From Pachypanchax playfairii (taxonomy: Eukaryota > Chordata > Actinopteri > Cyprinodontiformes > Aplocheilidae), in assembly GCA_006937955.1 (NCBI GenBank), contig SSNP01000120.1:200593-264592 (forward strand): 64,000 bases of DNA. Reading direction: 5' to 3'. This document shows positions 10,500-20,999 of the stretch, one piece after another (positions within the stretch are counted from its first letter, which is position 1; each line of letters opens with the position of its first letter). The notes beneath the pieces are model-generated. The model made no database searches and was not told the DNA's origin. It saw only the letters and a program-made list of their open reading frames with translations. A program made the translations under genes and the position numbers.

Positions 10500-11900
10500 T
10501 TTTGTGAATAGTTTGTTTCGACTGTGGCACATTGGCCAATAATTCTTTGATCATAATGTATAAATCTTTTTTTTATAAATAGTTTGTTTTGCTGTGAAAA
10601 TAAAGGTGAATTGAGAAAAAAAGTGTATTTTTATAAAATGACTATATATAGTAAGATATAAGTAGAAAAATTTTATTTTGTATTTCAGAAACTCAATTGG
10701 GACCCACAGAGACAAATTGTGCCGAATTGCGGGCGAGATTAAATTTTTCATCTTTTCTGGTGTTTTCTACAGTCACTGATGATGAACCAGAAATTTTTTA
10801 AGTCATTTTCACAGTTCTGATGTGATCTTATAAGAGTTTACTTTTTTTTAGGACTGAAAATTTTGCAATTAGTCCTTTAGTTGATCAAATACATTACATT
10901 TGAATGGGGATGAATTTGGATAAATACGTCAAAAATGGGCCCAGGGAAGAACAGTTAAAAACTCAGTCCTTGTAATGCATGCATCTTATAAGGTAAAGAT
11001 CACATAAGACCTGTGGCCCTTATTGCTAGTTAGTACCAATCTCATGACTTTAAACTTTAATTGCAAAAAAGTAACTTGAGCTCAGAATTACCTCTGGTAC
11101 ATTTCCTGGAGGGTTACTGCAAGGGTCTTAATGAAAAGATAGACACGGCATATCTTTGCAAGGGAGTAGATTTGTTCTTGACATTGGTGGGGACATATTA
11201 CCAGGGGTGCATATAGTAAGTGGTCCACAGGTGCTCATGCACTGTCAAAATATAAAAGGTGCACCAGATGAAAAGTTGAAATGCGTGTTTGCGTAATTAA
11301 CACTGGTTTGTCTGAGCTGCATGGATTTTTACGTTAATCTGTTAAAATGGAAACATTCAGGAAATAAGACAAATAGACCATCGTGGCACGGATGCACAGA
11401 ATTCTACCCTTTTGTGCCATAAAATACAGAAAACCATCAGTTTTTCTCAATGAAATTATTGTATTTTCCTTTGATCTGTGCAACGCACTCTCACTGTACA
11501 CCTTTTTATCTGACAGCATCACATTACAAACATCATTTCTAAACAGGAAGCAGTTAAGGTAGTGACAGAAGCTCCAAGTGGAAAATGTAACAGCTGACTA
11601 ATCTACATATAACAGTTTGATGTTGAAATGTATTAAAGTGAACAATCAAACCTGTAAACAATCCAACATAAACTCTCAATGTTTGTTATTTTTATAGTTT
11701 ACTGGTTTCCTCTTGATTTTTTCTTCAATTAAAGGATTTTTATTGAAACAAATATAGAATCAGGAAAACTAATCAGACTGAATGTGAAGCTTAAAGAACC
11801 AAAAACAAAGCAGAGGAGCTCTGAAGAGACACAGTGAGACTCATTTAAAAATGTGAGGACCAAGCAACATAATTTAAGTTATTGATTTCATATTGTTAAA
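10500..11900. other. Non-coding, no gene seen
   Basis: AT-rich sequence follows the piggyBac fragment. ATGGGCCCAGGGAAGAACAGTTAA near 10935-10957 could be an element end next to a TTAA target, but no partner was found. Short ORFs here have no recognisable motif. Confidence 0.5.
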
Positions 11901-11904
11901 TTAC

Positions 11905-13085
11905 CGTTAAACCAATGTTAAACCAGCAAGTGGACCAGCTGGTCCTCTGGTGCGGTCAAAACCATCTAGAGCTCAATACTCTAAAAACTCTAGCGATAAC
12001 AGTGGACATCAGGAGGAGCCTCCACCCTGTCCCCCTTCATCATACTGTGAGGATCTCTGCTGCTGGTGGTGGTGTTTGTGCACTAATTGTTTTGCAGGGC
12101 GTGGCAGCAGACGATCAGGGAAGACAGGTGTGGATCATTACCCAGCTCAGGAGAGCTGGGTACTTAAGCGGAGGAGGAACAAGAGACAGACGCCAGTTTG
12201 TTCCACTACATTTCGTGGTAACAGAGTGGCCTGTGATTATCTACCAGAGCATTCATAGCAGCATTTAACCTGCCCTCTCTATCCTTGTGTTTAGCCCGCT
12301 GTCCTGGAGCTCCTCTCCCGACTGCAGAATCTCAGCGTGGTAATCGACCCGCTCACCGTGAGGATTGGCTTCACCCTGGAACGTACTAGAGCTCCGTTGC
12401 GGTGTTACGCGACCAGCTCTCTCCCTCTGGCTCCCTGTCTGTCTCTGGCTTCCTCTGATCCACACCTTCCCGGTCAGCACGCTGCTGTCACCCCCGCTGC
12501 AGTCACGTCTGCACGCACAGCACCCGGACCCGGATTTCCTACCACGAACATCAACAGTCTGGATCACCACCCCTGCGGCAGCATCCTCGGATCTCTCCTC
12601 ACACCCGGACGTCAAACACGATTCCGTGAGTTAAGCGAGCACGATCCCCGCACACCGTAGCTGGTATCTCAGCCTGTCACTAACCTCTCTCTCTCTCACA
12701 ACCCAGGACCGTTCCTGTCCCGCACCAGTCCCGTCCTGAGTTTCATCGTTCATGTATTATATTCCCTTGTGTGTAACTTGGAGCACTGTATCATATTAAA
12801 CACTGTTAACTTTGAACGCTGTTTCCTCGCTGTGTGTGTTTGGAGTTTGGGTCACTTTGGGAGCTCGAAAACAACCCCACCTGGTTCGCACCATGACACA
12901 TACACAACACACCTGTAACTATGGTGGACAGGTTTCTGGGGACCACCATCACCCAGGACCTGAACTGGACGGCCAACATAGCATCAGTATCTTAAAAGGC
13001 TCAGCAGAGGTTGAACTTCCTGTAGCAGCTCAAGAAGTTCAACCTGCCACAGGAGCTGCTGTTGAACTTCTGGTGTCCCGGCACT
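11905..13085 (+). pseudogene. LINE reverse transcriptase fragment split by a solo LTR
   Basis: Before the LTR the frame reads LVLWCGQNHLELNTLKT, typical of the RT C-terminal half of CR1/L2/Rex1-type fish LINEs. After the LTR the same protein resumes with RFLGTTITQDLNW and later KKFNLPQELLLNFW, now with stops. Insertion of the LTR with a CATAC duplication is therefore the event that split it. The catalytic Asp-Asp box is upstream of the preserved part and is missing. A related piece lies at 55838-55960. Confidence 0.75.
12046..12898 (+). mobile_element. Solo LTR with CATAC target duplication
   Basis: The segment starts TGTGAGG and ends ATGACA. It is flanked on both sides by the identical 5-mer CATAC (12041-12045 and 12899-12903), the target duplication size of Gypsy and retroviral elements. 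Internal signals on the + strand are a TATA-like TACTTAAG at about 12168 and an ATATTAAA poly(A)-like signal at about 12794. No internal coding region or second LTR is present, so it is the product of LTR-LTR recombination. It sits inside the LINE fragment. Confidence 0.85.
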
Positions 13086-13209
13086 GCTGCTACTAGCAGC
13101 ACTTTTGTTAGCTTGAGTAATGGCAGCGAAAGACTCAGGTCCACCCAGCCACAAACGGAAGTCAATTTTTGAAGTTGCTGAACGGAGGAGACAAGGACTA
13201 AAGACTTTT

Positions 13210-13890
13210 AAAGATTGTTAATGATCTCAGGTGTAACCTAGACAACCAAAAGCTCTCAACTGTCCTGGTGCTGCTGGATCTTAGTGCCACTTTCAACACA
13301 GTAGATCACCAGATTTTATTACACAGACTGAGGACTCTGGTGGGTCTGTTAGGTACTGCTCTGAAATGGTTTTACTCCTATCTCACAGATCAACAGTTTT
13401 TTCGCTCCTCCGGAGCGATTTTCAATTTTAGGTCCTATTCTTTTTAACCTGTACATGTTGCAACTTGGGGGATGTCATCAGGAGACATGGTGTCAGTTTT
13501 TGTGAAAAACCTGGGCATCCTTTTTGACTCTGAGCTGAATTTTATTCCACACATTAAAAATATAGCAAAAACAGGATTTTATCATCTAAAAAATATTGCC
13601 AGGGTCCGCCCATTTCTCTCTCCTACCAGCACAGAGGTACTGATGCATGTTTTTATTTCCAGTAGAATAGACTACTGTAATGCTCTGCTCTCTGGTCTTC
13701 CCAAAAAAATCTATTTCTTGTTTACAACTTCTCCAGGACTCATCGGCTCGTGTTCTGATGAGGACCAGAAGGCGGGAACACATTACACTAGTTTTAAAAT
13801 CGCTGCATTGGCTCCCCATGTGTTTCAGGATAGATTTTAATCATCATCCACAGAAGAGACATGGACATCTAAAGATGGTAATATAAAATG
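13210..13890 (+). pseudogene. L2-like LINE reverse transcriptase remnant
   Basis: The first part encodes LSTVLVLLDLSATFNTVDH, the RT motif with the first catalytic Asp, followed by a deletion that removes the PQGSVLGP turn and the ADD box. Reading resumes with VKNLGILFDSELNFIPHI, ARVRPFLSP and SSRIDYCNALLSGLPKK, the usual C-terminal part. A shifted frame then carries RREHITLVLKSLHWLP. Several frame changes mean the copy is dead. It is a different LINE copy from the one at 11905, judged by its motifs. Confidence 0.8.
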
Positions 13891-13929
13891 GTCATTATCA
13901 CCACACCAAAGTCAAGGCAGGCTGTCATC

Positions 13930-14741
13930 TTCTAATGTCATCAAAATGACTCCTGGTCCTACAAGATTTGCCATCACACGAGTTGATGATATTCAATCAG
14001 CATTTCAACTCTTCATATCCCCTCCAATAGAGAGAATTATACTGGACATGACTAACCTGGAAGGGAGGCATGTATTTCAAGAGAAATGGAAGCCACTGGA
14101 TCCGATTGACTTGCATGCTTATATTGGAATTCTGATATTAGCTGGAGTATACTGGTCCAAGGGAGAAGCAACTGCAAGTCTATGGAATGAAGAGAATGGA
14201 AGGCCAATCTTTCAAGCTACAATGTCTTTGGAGACATTTCTCAAGATATCTCGTGTGATCAGATTTGACAACTGCGAAACCAGAGCTGGTCAACGTGAAA
14301 GTGACAAACTTGCTGCAATCAGAGATGTATGGGATAAATGGGTGGAAATTCTACCTTTGTAGGACAACCCTGGTCTCCACGTTACTGTTGATGAGCGCCT
14401 TGTCCCATTCAGGGGTCGCTGTCCTTTCCGACAGTATATGCCCAACAAGCCGGCCAAGTATGGCATCAAAATATGGGCAGCCTGTGATGCAAAATCTAGC
14501 TATGCATGAAATATGCAAGTGTACACTGGAAAGCTACATGGAGGAGCATCTGAGAAGAATCAGGGGATATGTGTGGTGCTGCAGATGAGTGAAAGGCTGC
14601 AAGGGCATAACATCACCTGGGAGATGCCAGGTCTGTCCCTCACGAGAAGACATTAAAACAAGCACTTTTTGTGAGAAATGCAAAAAGTACATCTGCAGAA
14701 AGCACACAGTTACATTCTGTCCATCATGTGGACAACACTGA
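13930..14741 (+). pseudogene. piggyBac transposase with large internal deletion
   Basis: The N-terminal half is open from about 13946: LEGRHVFQEKWKPLDPIDLHAYIG is followed by LAGVYWSKGE and FLKISRVIRFDNCETR. After a stop, another frame continues with the first catalytic region (VTVDERLVPFRGRCPFRQ and KPAKYGIKIW). A third piece has VYTGKLHGGASEKNQG. The second and third catalytic Asp regions are then lost, and the sequence jumps to the C-terminal zinc domain (RCQVCPSRED, TFCEKCKKYICRKH, FCPSCGQH, stop at 14739-14741). An AATAAA at about 14895 follows. At least one stop, shifts and the deletion make it non-functional. The first and last parts are well kept, which could reflect an internally deleted copy once mobilised in trans. 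Confidence 0.85.
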
Positions 14742-15941
14742 AAATGTTGAACACTGAAAAACTGAGAAAATCGTGCAAGTTAAAAAGAAATCTGTTTGTA
14801 AAGAAGGAAAAACTTTTACTAAATTGTTCTTAAAATAGTTATGGAAAATCAAACTGTGCTGTATGTCTGTGTTCTAAATGTTTTTCCAATGGAAAATAAA
14901 GTTGCTATTGTTTTATTGCAGTTTTTTGACAATTCTGAATGGATTTACACAGTACGCAACTTAATCAATGTGATTTTTTTTCAACACATTACAAGGGTTA
15001 AATTTAATATTAGTAGACAGTGTGAAATGCATCCTTGAGGCTAATTGCTTCTTTTCTCTTTTGCAGAAACTTTATGTTTTTGTGTCAGGGTCATATGTGC
15101 ACCAAAGATGGCATGAGGTACAGAGGGATTTGTTTCAGGGGGGGCCAAGAGAGTGACAAAGACTGAGAGACACCGTGGGCATGTAGGTATAATGCTTGCA
15201 AGACAGTAAGAGACAAACTGCCAGCCATCATAAGACTACTCAAAGAAATATCAGAAGAGCAAATTGGTGACCGTTCTGTTGATGCAAGAGGTTTATTAGC
15301 ACAAATATATCTTAAGTTTGTTGGCTTCCTTGTAACATTCACCAGTGTTCTTAGTGAAATTAAAATATCTGACAGATATTTTACAGTCTCCACAACTTGA
15401 TCTAGGCACAGCTGTCACACTTGTTGACTCTCTTGTTGACACATTGAAAAATTACAGAGAGGGTTCTCTCTTTAATGACATCTGGGAGAATGCTTTAAAT
15501 CTTACAGAACAATGCAACATCACATTAACACCTTCAGGCCGTCAGGTCAGACCAAGCTCTTTGCTTGAAGAGCATTATGCCGCTTTCACACATGGCCTAG
15601 TTGGTGTCGGTACGGACCCGTTCCTGCTGTGTTCATACTTGGCCGACCCTACGAAATCCCGCCCTAACAGACACCTTTTTTGGCACCCCAGGCTCAGTGG
15701 TCCGTGCGGTTCCAAACTGACCCCTTTTCACCACATCTACCGCGAACTGATTGGTCCATTAAGCTGATGCAAGTCACACACCTACTTACGTAGTGTTAAC
15801 CACCAATTGGCCTGGCAGTGTGCACATGATGTGACGACACTGAACCACGCCAATGGGGTTTAAAAACAGAAATCGCAAGCAAGGCACCATTATTTTTCTC
15901 TTTTCCTTAATTACAAACAAAACAACGATTTTTACCGCTAA

Positions 15942-17307
15942 ATGGCCGCCTCAAGAAACCTGCCGTGGACGAACGATGAGGTGAGGACATTTTTAGGCCT
16001 GTTGTTGGAGGGCAGAGTGCAGCGTGAGCTGGACGGAGCTGTCCGAAACCAGCATGTTTCAAAAGATCTCGGACACAATGGCATCACATGGGTACCAGAG
16101 GTCCCACAAGCAGTGTTGTGATAAGCTAAAGAAGCTTAAGTGCGAGTACCGCACCATCAAGGATCACAATGGTCAGAGTGGGGCCAACAGATGAACATGG
16201 AAGTGGTTCCAACAAATGGAAGATATTTATGGGGACAGGCCAGCTAGCAACGGCAGACTGTGTGGTGTGGACATGGCGTCTACATCAGTAATGTCGGGAA
16301 ACAGTGAGTTATGATTCCTTTTTAGCTCTTTAAGTAGCAGCTCATGAAAAACTCTTGTGACGTGTGCTCAAGCATGTGTAGTCGCAGACGAGCTAGCTGC
16401 GTTGACTTGCTCCTAGCCATTTGCTTCTGGTTGTGATTTAACACGTTTTTTCTTCAACAGTTCTCCAAACATGTTCTTACAACACATTTATTGGAGATCA
16501 CTGACATTAAGCAAACCCCGGCATTCGATGACCCCAGCCGTTGCTCAAGCCCCACAAACAACTCCACTTCCGGTGGCTCTTGCCCTCAGACAGGGCCCGG
16601 TGAGTTTAGCGTGCGCTAGCTCGTAGACATCTTGTGTGATTTGATAGCTGTTGAATATAAAACCTGTAGGGGAACACGTATTATGAATGGTTTACCTCTT
16701 TGTTACGTTACTATTCGGGGGTCCACCTTCTTGCGAAGGAAATAAATATTAGAATATTTAATTGAATTATTTAAATCTCATAATCTGGAGGTCGTTTCGT
16801 TCATCCAGATAGTGACTCAAATCACACATAAAATTTCAGAATTTCACTGAATATAGTTTTCAAACACATAACATTTCATCGCTTTTCTGACTCATTTTGT
16901 TTGAATGTGTGTGTTCAGCAACAAGAAAGCGCTGGCTGACGGGCATGGCTGCGGCAATTGACTACATGAGAGAGTACGATGCCCAGTACCTTGCCGCTTC
17001 TGAGGCCGGCATTGGTCGGCTGGCCGAAGAGATGCGGTTGGCCCGGGAGACCGATGCAGAGCTCCGGACACGGGAAGCAGAGATATGGAGAGAGGCGGCA
17101 CGAGAGGAAGCAGAGCAGCGGAGCAACGATGCTCGAGAAGAACGCCAGCTCAGGAGGGAGGAGCTGGCTGAACAGCGCCTGTTAAACGCCTCTTTTATGG
17201 GGGCTTTTAATACCTTAATAAAGTTTTCACATGAAATGTACAATAATAAATACGGTTTTCAACCCAAAAGAGATGTAAGTTTTTCCTTTCTCTGTATTAG
17301 CTGGTGA
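15942..17307 (+). pseudogene. Myb/SANT-like gene of the Harbinger element, three exons
   Basis: Exon 1 (15942-16303) starts MAASRNLPWTNDEVRTFLG, a Myb/SANT-type helix-turn-helix with its tryptophan. It continues with GYQRSHKQCCDKLKKLKCEYR and TWKWFQQMEDIYG. A one-base shift lies before MFQKISD, and TGA at 16192-16194 interrupts ANR/TWKW. Exon 2 (16461-16599) encodes a Ser/Pro/Thr linker, and exon 3 (16919-17307) a long charged coiled coil rich in Arg and Glu. Splice sites are CA|GTGAGT, CAG|TT, CG|GTGAGT and TTCAG|CA. In active Harbinger elements the Myb-like protein brings the transposase to the nucleus and the element ends. With a shift and a stop this copy is dead or nearly so. Confidence 0.75.
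16664..16858 (+). repeat. Insertion in intron 2 of the Harbinger Myb gene, related to 28950-29118
   Basis: From TGTAGGGGAACACGTATTATG to CACACATAAAATTT the segment matches, in inverted orientation, the block at about 28950-29118. It shares ATTCGGG, CCACCTTCTT, TTAGAATATTTAA and CCAGATAGTGACTCAAATCAC. It is a dispersed repeat, possibly the end of a retroelement. Confidence 0.65.
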
Positions 17308-17766
17308 TATCACTGAACTTGTAGCTGATGTAATAGTAAATAACCTTTTGTTTTACAACATCTTCATTTTGAAGCAAATATAAAGTATGAATGCTTTGTC
17401 TGTGGGCCAGTTAAGGTTCTTGACCACTTCTGTTTAGCTTTTCATGAAGCAAAAGCAAAGCTAATGAAAAAAAAAAAATTATATAAGTATTTTGTTTTTC
17501 ACTAAATGCTTGTAGATATTTTTACAGAAATAGAGGAAAACCTACTGTGATCATAACCATTGATGAAAACATGCAGCTGCTAGCAGCAGCAGTAAAAGAC
17601 AGAGTTTCCATGAGTTTGTGACATCCGGGCTGCATGTTTTAACTTGAAGAAACATGAAAGCATGTTTGTTAAACCAACATGCTGTGATATGAACTTATCA
17701 GTTATCAGGTATCAAAGATGACATGGGAGAAATGATAGATATAATAAAAATCAAAACTTTATTATG

Positions 17767-17950
17767 TCAATAAAGGTGAGACAGGTGCATCATCAAAGCG
17801 TTGCTGTCCCGTGGCTGTCTGGTATGTGCACGCTCGTGAGCAGCATCAGGATCAATCTACACATTTTCATACGTCTCCCCATGGCTTTCACACAGATTAT
17901 GTAAGGCACAGTAAAATTGTCTTGTTGGATTCCATTTTGAACTCTGGCTC
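17767..17950 (-). pseudogene. Harbinger transposase, C-terminal remnant
   Basis: Read on the minus strand, one frame gives FYCALHNLCESHGETYENV, which matches the conserved (C)xLHNxCExxGE block near the end of HARBI1-type DDE transposases. A stop follows immediately, then a further stretch to a stop at 17767-17769 and an AATAAA on the minus strand at about 17755. The catalytic DDE part that should lie to the right is missing, so the element cannot move by itself. Confidence 0.6.
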
Positions 17951-18694
17951 TTGTTCCGCACGTTTTGTTTTTTTTCTTTACGTTCTGCACGCACACACTC
18001 TGGTGTCGCTTCAAAATGCCGTCACTGCTTGGGTAGACAGCCCATGCCCCCACCCACATGCGCATTGCTCACGCCCACGGCCGCATTCCAGAGGCGAGCG
18101 TGTGAACAAAACTAGACTGACCAGACCCTACCCTAACCTGACACCATTCAGCCCATGTGTGAAAGCAGCATTACTTGTTCCCTCCTATTGTTCAAAGACA
18201 AGTGAGCACAGGGAAGGAGTCCTTTCGGACATTCATTCCAGTTATCAATGTGATTCTCTAGAGGTAAAAAGAAGATTTTCTAAAGAAAATTGTGTCATAA
18301 TGAAAGGGATAAAGGCCTTGAATGCATGCAGTGCCACATTGTGAGAAAGATGTAGTGTTTCCATTTGCCTCACAGTACAACTGCAGTACTGAGGCTCTAC
18401 AATAAGAGATCCCCCAGCTTAAGTGTATTCTTGAGAGCAAGCAAAGTAGTGGTCAGGAAACACCAAAGACATTATTAGAGCTCATTGTCTTTCAGGAGCC
18501 ATTTAAGGAGGTCTTCTGCCATATGTTTAAACTTTGCAAAATTGCTCTTGCTCTACCCGTGAGCACTGCACTACCAAGCAACTTGGGTGTGCTAAGTGTA
18601 GAATCAAAAAGGGCTAAGGCCATAAACCTTGATGACTTTGTGGATGTGTTTGCCAAAAAACATAGCAACAGGCAAATCAAGCTATTCTAAAGCC

Positions 18695-18860
18695 TGGTAA
18701 TCAAAACCAGAGGCTATTGAGCCCTACTGGGAAGTTGTTTTTGTAACAATAAATATTATTTTTGTTTTGCATTAAGCAAAAGATGTAAATGTTTTACACA
18801 TAACCTGGTAATCAGAATCAGACTACTGCTCCCTGTTGGGAAAGTCCTGTTACATAAATT
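18695..18860. repeat. Direct repeat in the 3' region of the hAT copy
   Basis: CCTGGTAATCAAAACCAGAGGC...CCCTACTGGGAAG (about 18693) recurs at about 18804 as CCTGGTAATCAGAATCAGAC...CCCTGTTGGGAAA. The period is about 111 bp. It probably duplicates an old untranslated segment. Confidence 0.5.
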
Positions 18861-19342
18861 GTTCCTGCTTGCTTTTTATATGCCAGTATCTGCCTTTCCT
18901 CATTAACGGTTTTGTTTGCAATAAATGTACACCTTATGCTAAATATTGTTGCAAAATAATAAAGAATTGTTGTGCAACTCAAAATGTTAACTGGACTCTT
19001 ATTAGTCTATGCACATTATATCATTTGTAACATAAAAAACCAAAGTATATCAGTAGGGGTTTTCTGTCTTCTTCTGGGCAGTTTACTACAACAGTAGAAT
19101 AAAATTCTGAAATTATGGTTTAGTTTTGGTTTGCCACCCCAAGATTTTAATTGCCATCAGGAACTCTGAGTATGTGCTCTTAAAACAAACAAAACCTGTG
19201 TTTTTAAAAATAATGTGGTCTTTAGTAAAATGGAGCAGAATAAACTTCACGTTTCAAGCCAGAACAAAGTGTCTGCTGTTGCATCTCGAGCAACTAGAGA
19301 TTAAAATCAAGCAATACAAGATCATTTTCTCTCCTGCTGCAG

Positions 19343-19467
19343 GTTTAGATCCCAGATACAATAAAACCTTTACTTCTGTTGGTGGACCACATGAGCAGCC
19401 ATCATCAAGAAAGAAACCTCACAGAAGTTCCTCAAAGTTCAAAACAGCAGCTCACAGTATAAAATGA
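19343..19467 (+). CDS. Candidate terminal exon of an unknown gene
   Basis: TTCTCTCCTGCTGCAG at 19327-19342 is a strong acceptor. The following frame of about 41 residues (LDPRYNKTFTSVGG, then a basic Ser/Lys-rich tail with SSRKKPHRSSSKFK) ends with TGA at 19465-19467. An AATAAA lies about 70 bp further on (about 19534). No earlier exon could be identified, and the family is not recognised. The exon would end convergently with the plrg1 copy on the other strand. It could also be chance, because the stretch is short. Confidence 0.35.
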
Positions 19468-19607
19468 GAACTGTAAAATATTCAGATTGAATTGATGTTA
19501 TTTGAGGATTTCTGTCTTATGAAACAGCTTTGACAAATAAAATCTGCTCCGTGAGCTGAAAGCACCATCTGAAAAATAATGAAACTGTGACAAAAGTAAA
19601 AAAATCT

Positions 19608-20569
19608 TCAGAATCTTTTTCTCTTGAGGATTTCTGGTTTCCAGTTGACCGGGTGGCTTTCTTCGGTCTAAAAGAAAGAAATTATACGGTTTAAAAATCA
19701 TCCTGCAGCCTGGAAATCAGCACAGATATGTAACGAGACACGATAACTCACAGCTATGTCGTCCTCTTTGTAAACTTTAATGGTCTTGTCGGCCTCTGTG
19801 GTGATCAGTCGCGGCCGCGTGAATCAGCTGGAAGTTGTAGCCCGTCCTCCAGTCCCACATGTGCATGGTCCCATTGTCGGCTGAATGAGGTTAATGTGAA
19901 TCATTTATAAAGCAATATGTCAAGAAAAATGTCCAAACATGAGGTCTAGGTGTAGCCCTGTGTGGTATTGCCTCCAGACACCAACACCTTATCAGAATTA
20001 ACAGCCAGAGTGTTAATGATGGCGTTGTGGCCTGACAGATTCTGAATAAAGCTGCCATCTGGGAACATCCACTGCTTGATGTTATCGGCTGATCCTGATG
20101 CAAACGTGTACCTTGAAAAAAAATAAATAAAAAGAGCAAAATGTTAAAAACTGAGTAACAGTCCAAGTACTTCAAGCTGATGCTGATAATCCATAAGACT
20201 GTCTGATCTAAATCCCACTCACTGTCTGGGATGTCATGTTCGGACAGACTTCTTTTGGTTTGTCAGAGTCGCTCTGGTTTTTCCAGTGATCAGGTCCCAC
20301 AGTCTGATGGTTGCATCATGGCTGCCTGCAACAGGAACAAAAATAATCTGTCATATATCAGACAGGAAGTGGTAAACAGGAAGCTGAAGCTTTACACTAA
20401 ACTTCTTATAAAATTCTGGCACAAGGTCGTGACTGGTGTTATTAAAAAACAAACAAACGTATTTACCAGTGATGACTTGTGGTTCTGCTGCCTGACACCC
20501 GACTGTCGCGACGGTGTTGGTGTGACCGCTGAGTGTGTGCACATTTGCTTTTGTCCTGATGTCCCACAC
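19608..20569 (-). pseudogene. plrg1: Partial plrg1 copy: five 3' exons, with disabling lesions
   Basis: Five minus-strand exons encode the C-terminal WD40 repeats of PLRG1, a component of the PRP19/NTC spliceosome complex. They are 20569-20467 (VWDIRTKANVHTLSGHTN), 20325-20223 (SHDATIRLWDLITGKT), 20111-19972 (YTFASGSADNIKQW), 19880-19752 (DNGTMHMWDWRTGYNFQ and EADKTIKVYKEDD) and 19667-19608 (ESHPVNWKPEILKRKRF, the exact kind of C-terminus expected, stop at 19608-19610). Splice phases agree throughout. The lesions are an in-frame TGA where VRT-x3-HPRQ should read through (three codons reduced to one), and loss of about 22 residues with a frameshift after NFQLIHAA. The first two thirds of the gene are absent to the right. 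The introns are kept, so it is a DNA-level duplicate and not a retrocopy. Sequencing error is possible but unlikely for two lesions. Confidence 0.85.
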
Positions 20570-20999
20570 CTGCGCAGACAGAGCAAATCCAGTCAGTGTA
20601 ATGACTCAACACTTCAGGCACTATATTCTTTAAAAAGTAAAATAAATAAATAAACAAACCAGATTTTAAAAAAATAACTACATTTCACAACAAAAATAAT
20701 TTCTAACAGAACTTGTTACATGTAACTATGTCTCTGCATGTGCAGGTGACACATTATGTTTTGAGTTATTCTTTTAAAAAACAGTAAACGGGAGAGAATC
20801 TGCCTCTCCTCTTCCTCTTGTTTCATGGAGGTCTCTTAACTCTTCTGCTACACAAAGGGGACACATGACTATCTAGTGGTGGTAAGTGGATATAACATGT
20901 GATACAGCTTGTAGCTGTTCTGTGACTTTGGAACCCAGAGAGTGGAAATCATCTCAGATGTTTCATGACAGTTAAAATAACCATCTGTATCGCGTCACA

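Larger units (their letters stand above)
15578..18170. mobile_element. PIF/Harbinger element with TTA target duplication
   Basis: The left end TGCCGCTTTCACACATGG is mirrored at the right end (reverse complement TGCTGCTTTCACACATGG), with further match GTTGGTGTCGG / GAATGGTGTCAGG. The flanks are TTA at 15575-15577 and 18171-18173, the 3-bp TWA duplication typical of Harbinger. Removing the element rejoins the hAT reading frame around EEHY/LF, which confirms the boundaries. Inside are a + strand Myb-like gene in three exons and, at the other end, a minus-strand transposase remnant. This two-gene arrangement is known for the superfamily. Confidence 0.85.
15067..18690 (+). pseudogene. hAT transposase (ZMYM/TTF type), interrupted by a Harbinger element
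   Basis: An acceptor TTTTTGCAG at 15066 opens an exon with LYVFVSGSYVHQRW. After shifts come LPAIIRLLKEISEEQIGDRSVDARG, SEIKISD, and a second frame with LDLGTAVTLVDSLVDTLKNYREGS up to LLEEHY. The Harbinger element at 15578-18170 interrupts at that point. After it the same protein resumes with LFPPIVQRQVSTGKESFRTFIPV. It ends with SNLGVLSVESKRAKAINLDDFVDVFAKKH and a stop at 18688-18690. The last block is the hATC dimerisation end, but the usual ERSFSALRRIK segment between LPVST and SNL has been deleted. The catalytic core is therefore incomplete. Proteins of this kind are annotated in fish as zinc finger MYM-type or TTF-type hAT proteins. Confidence 0.75.
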
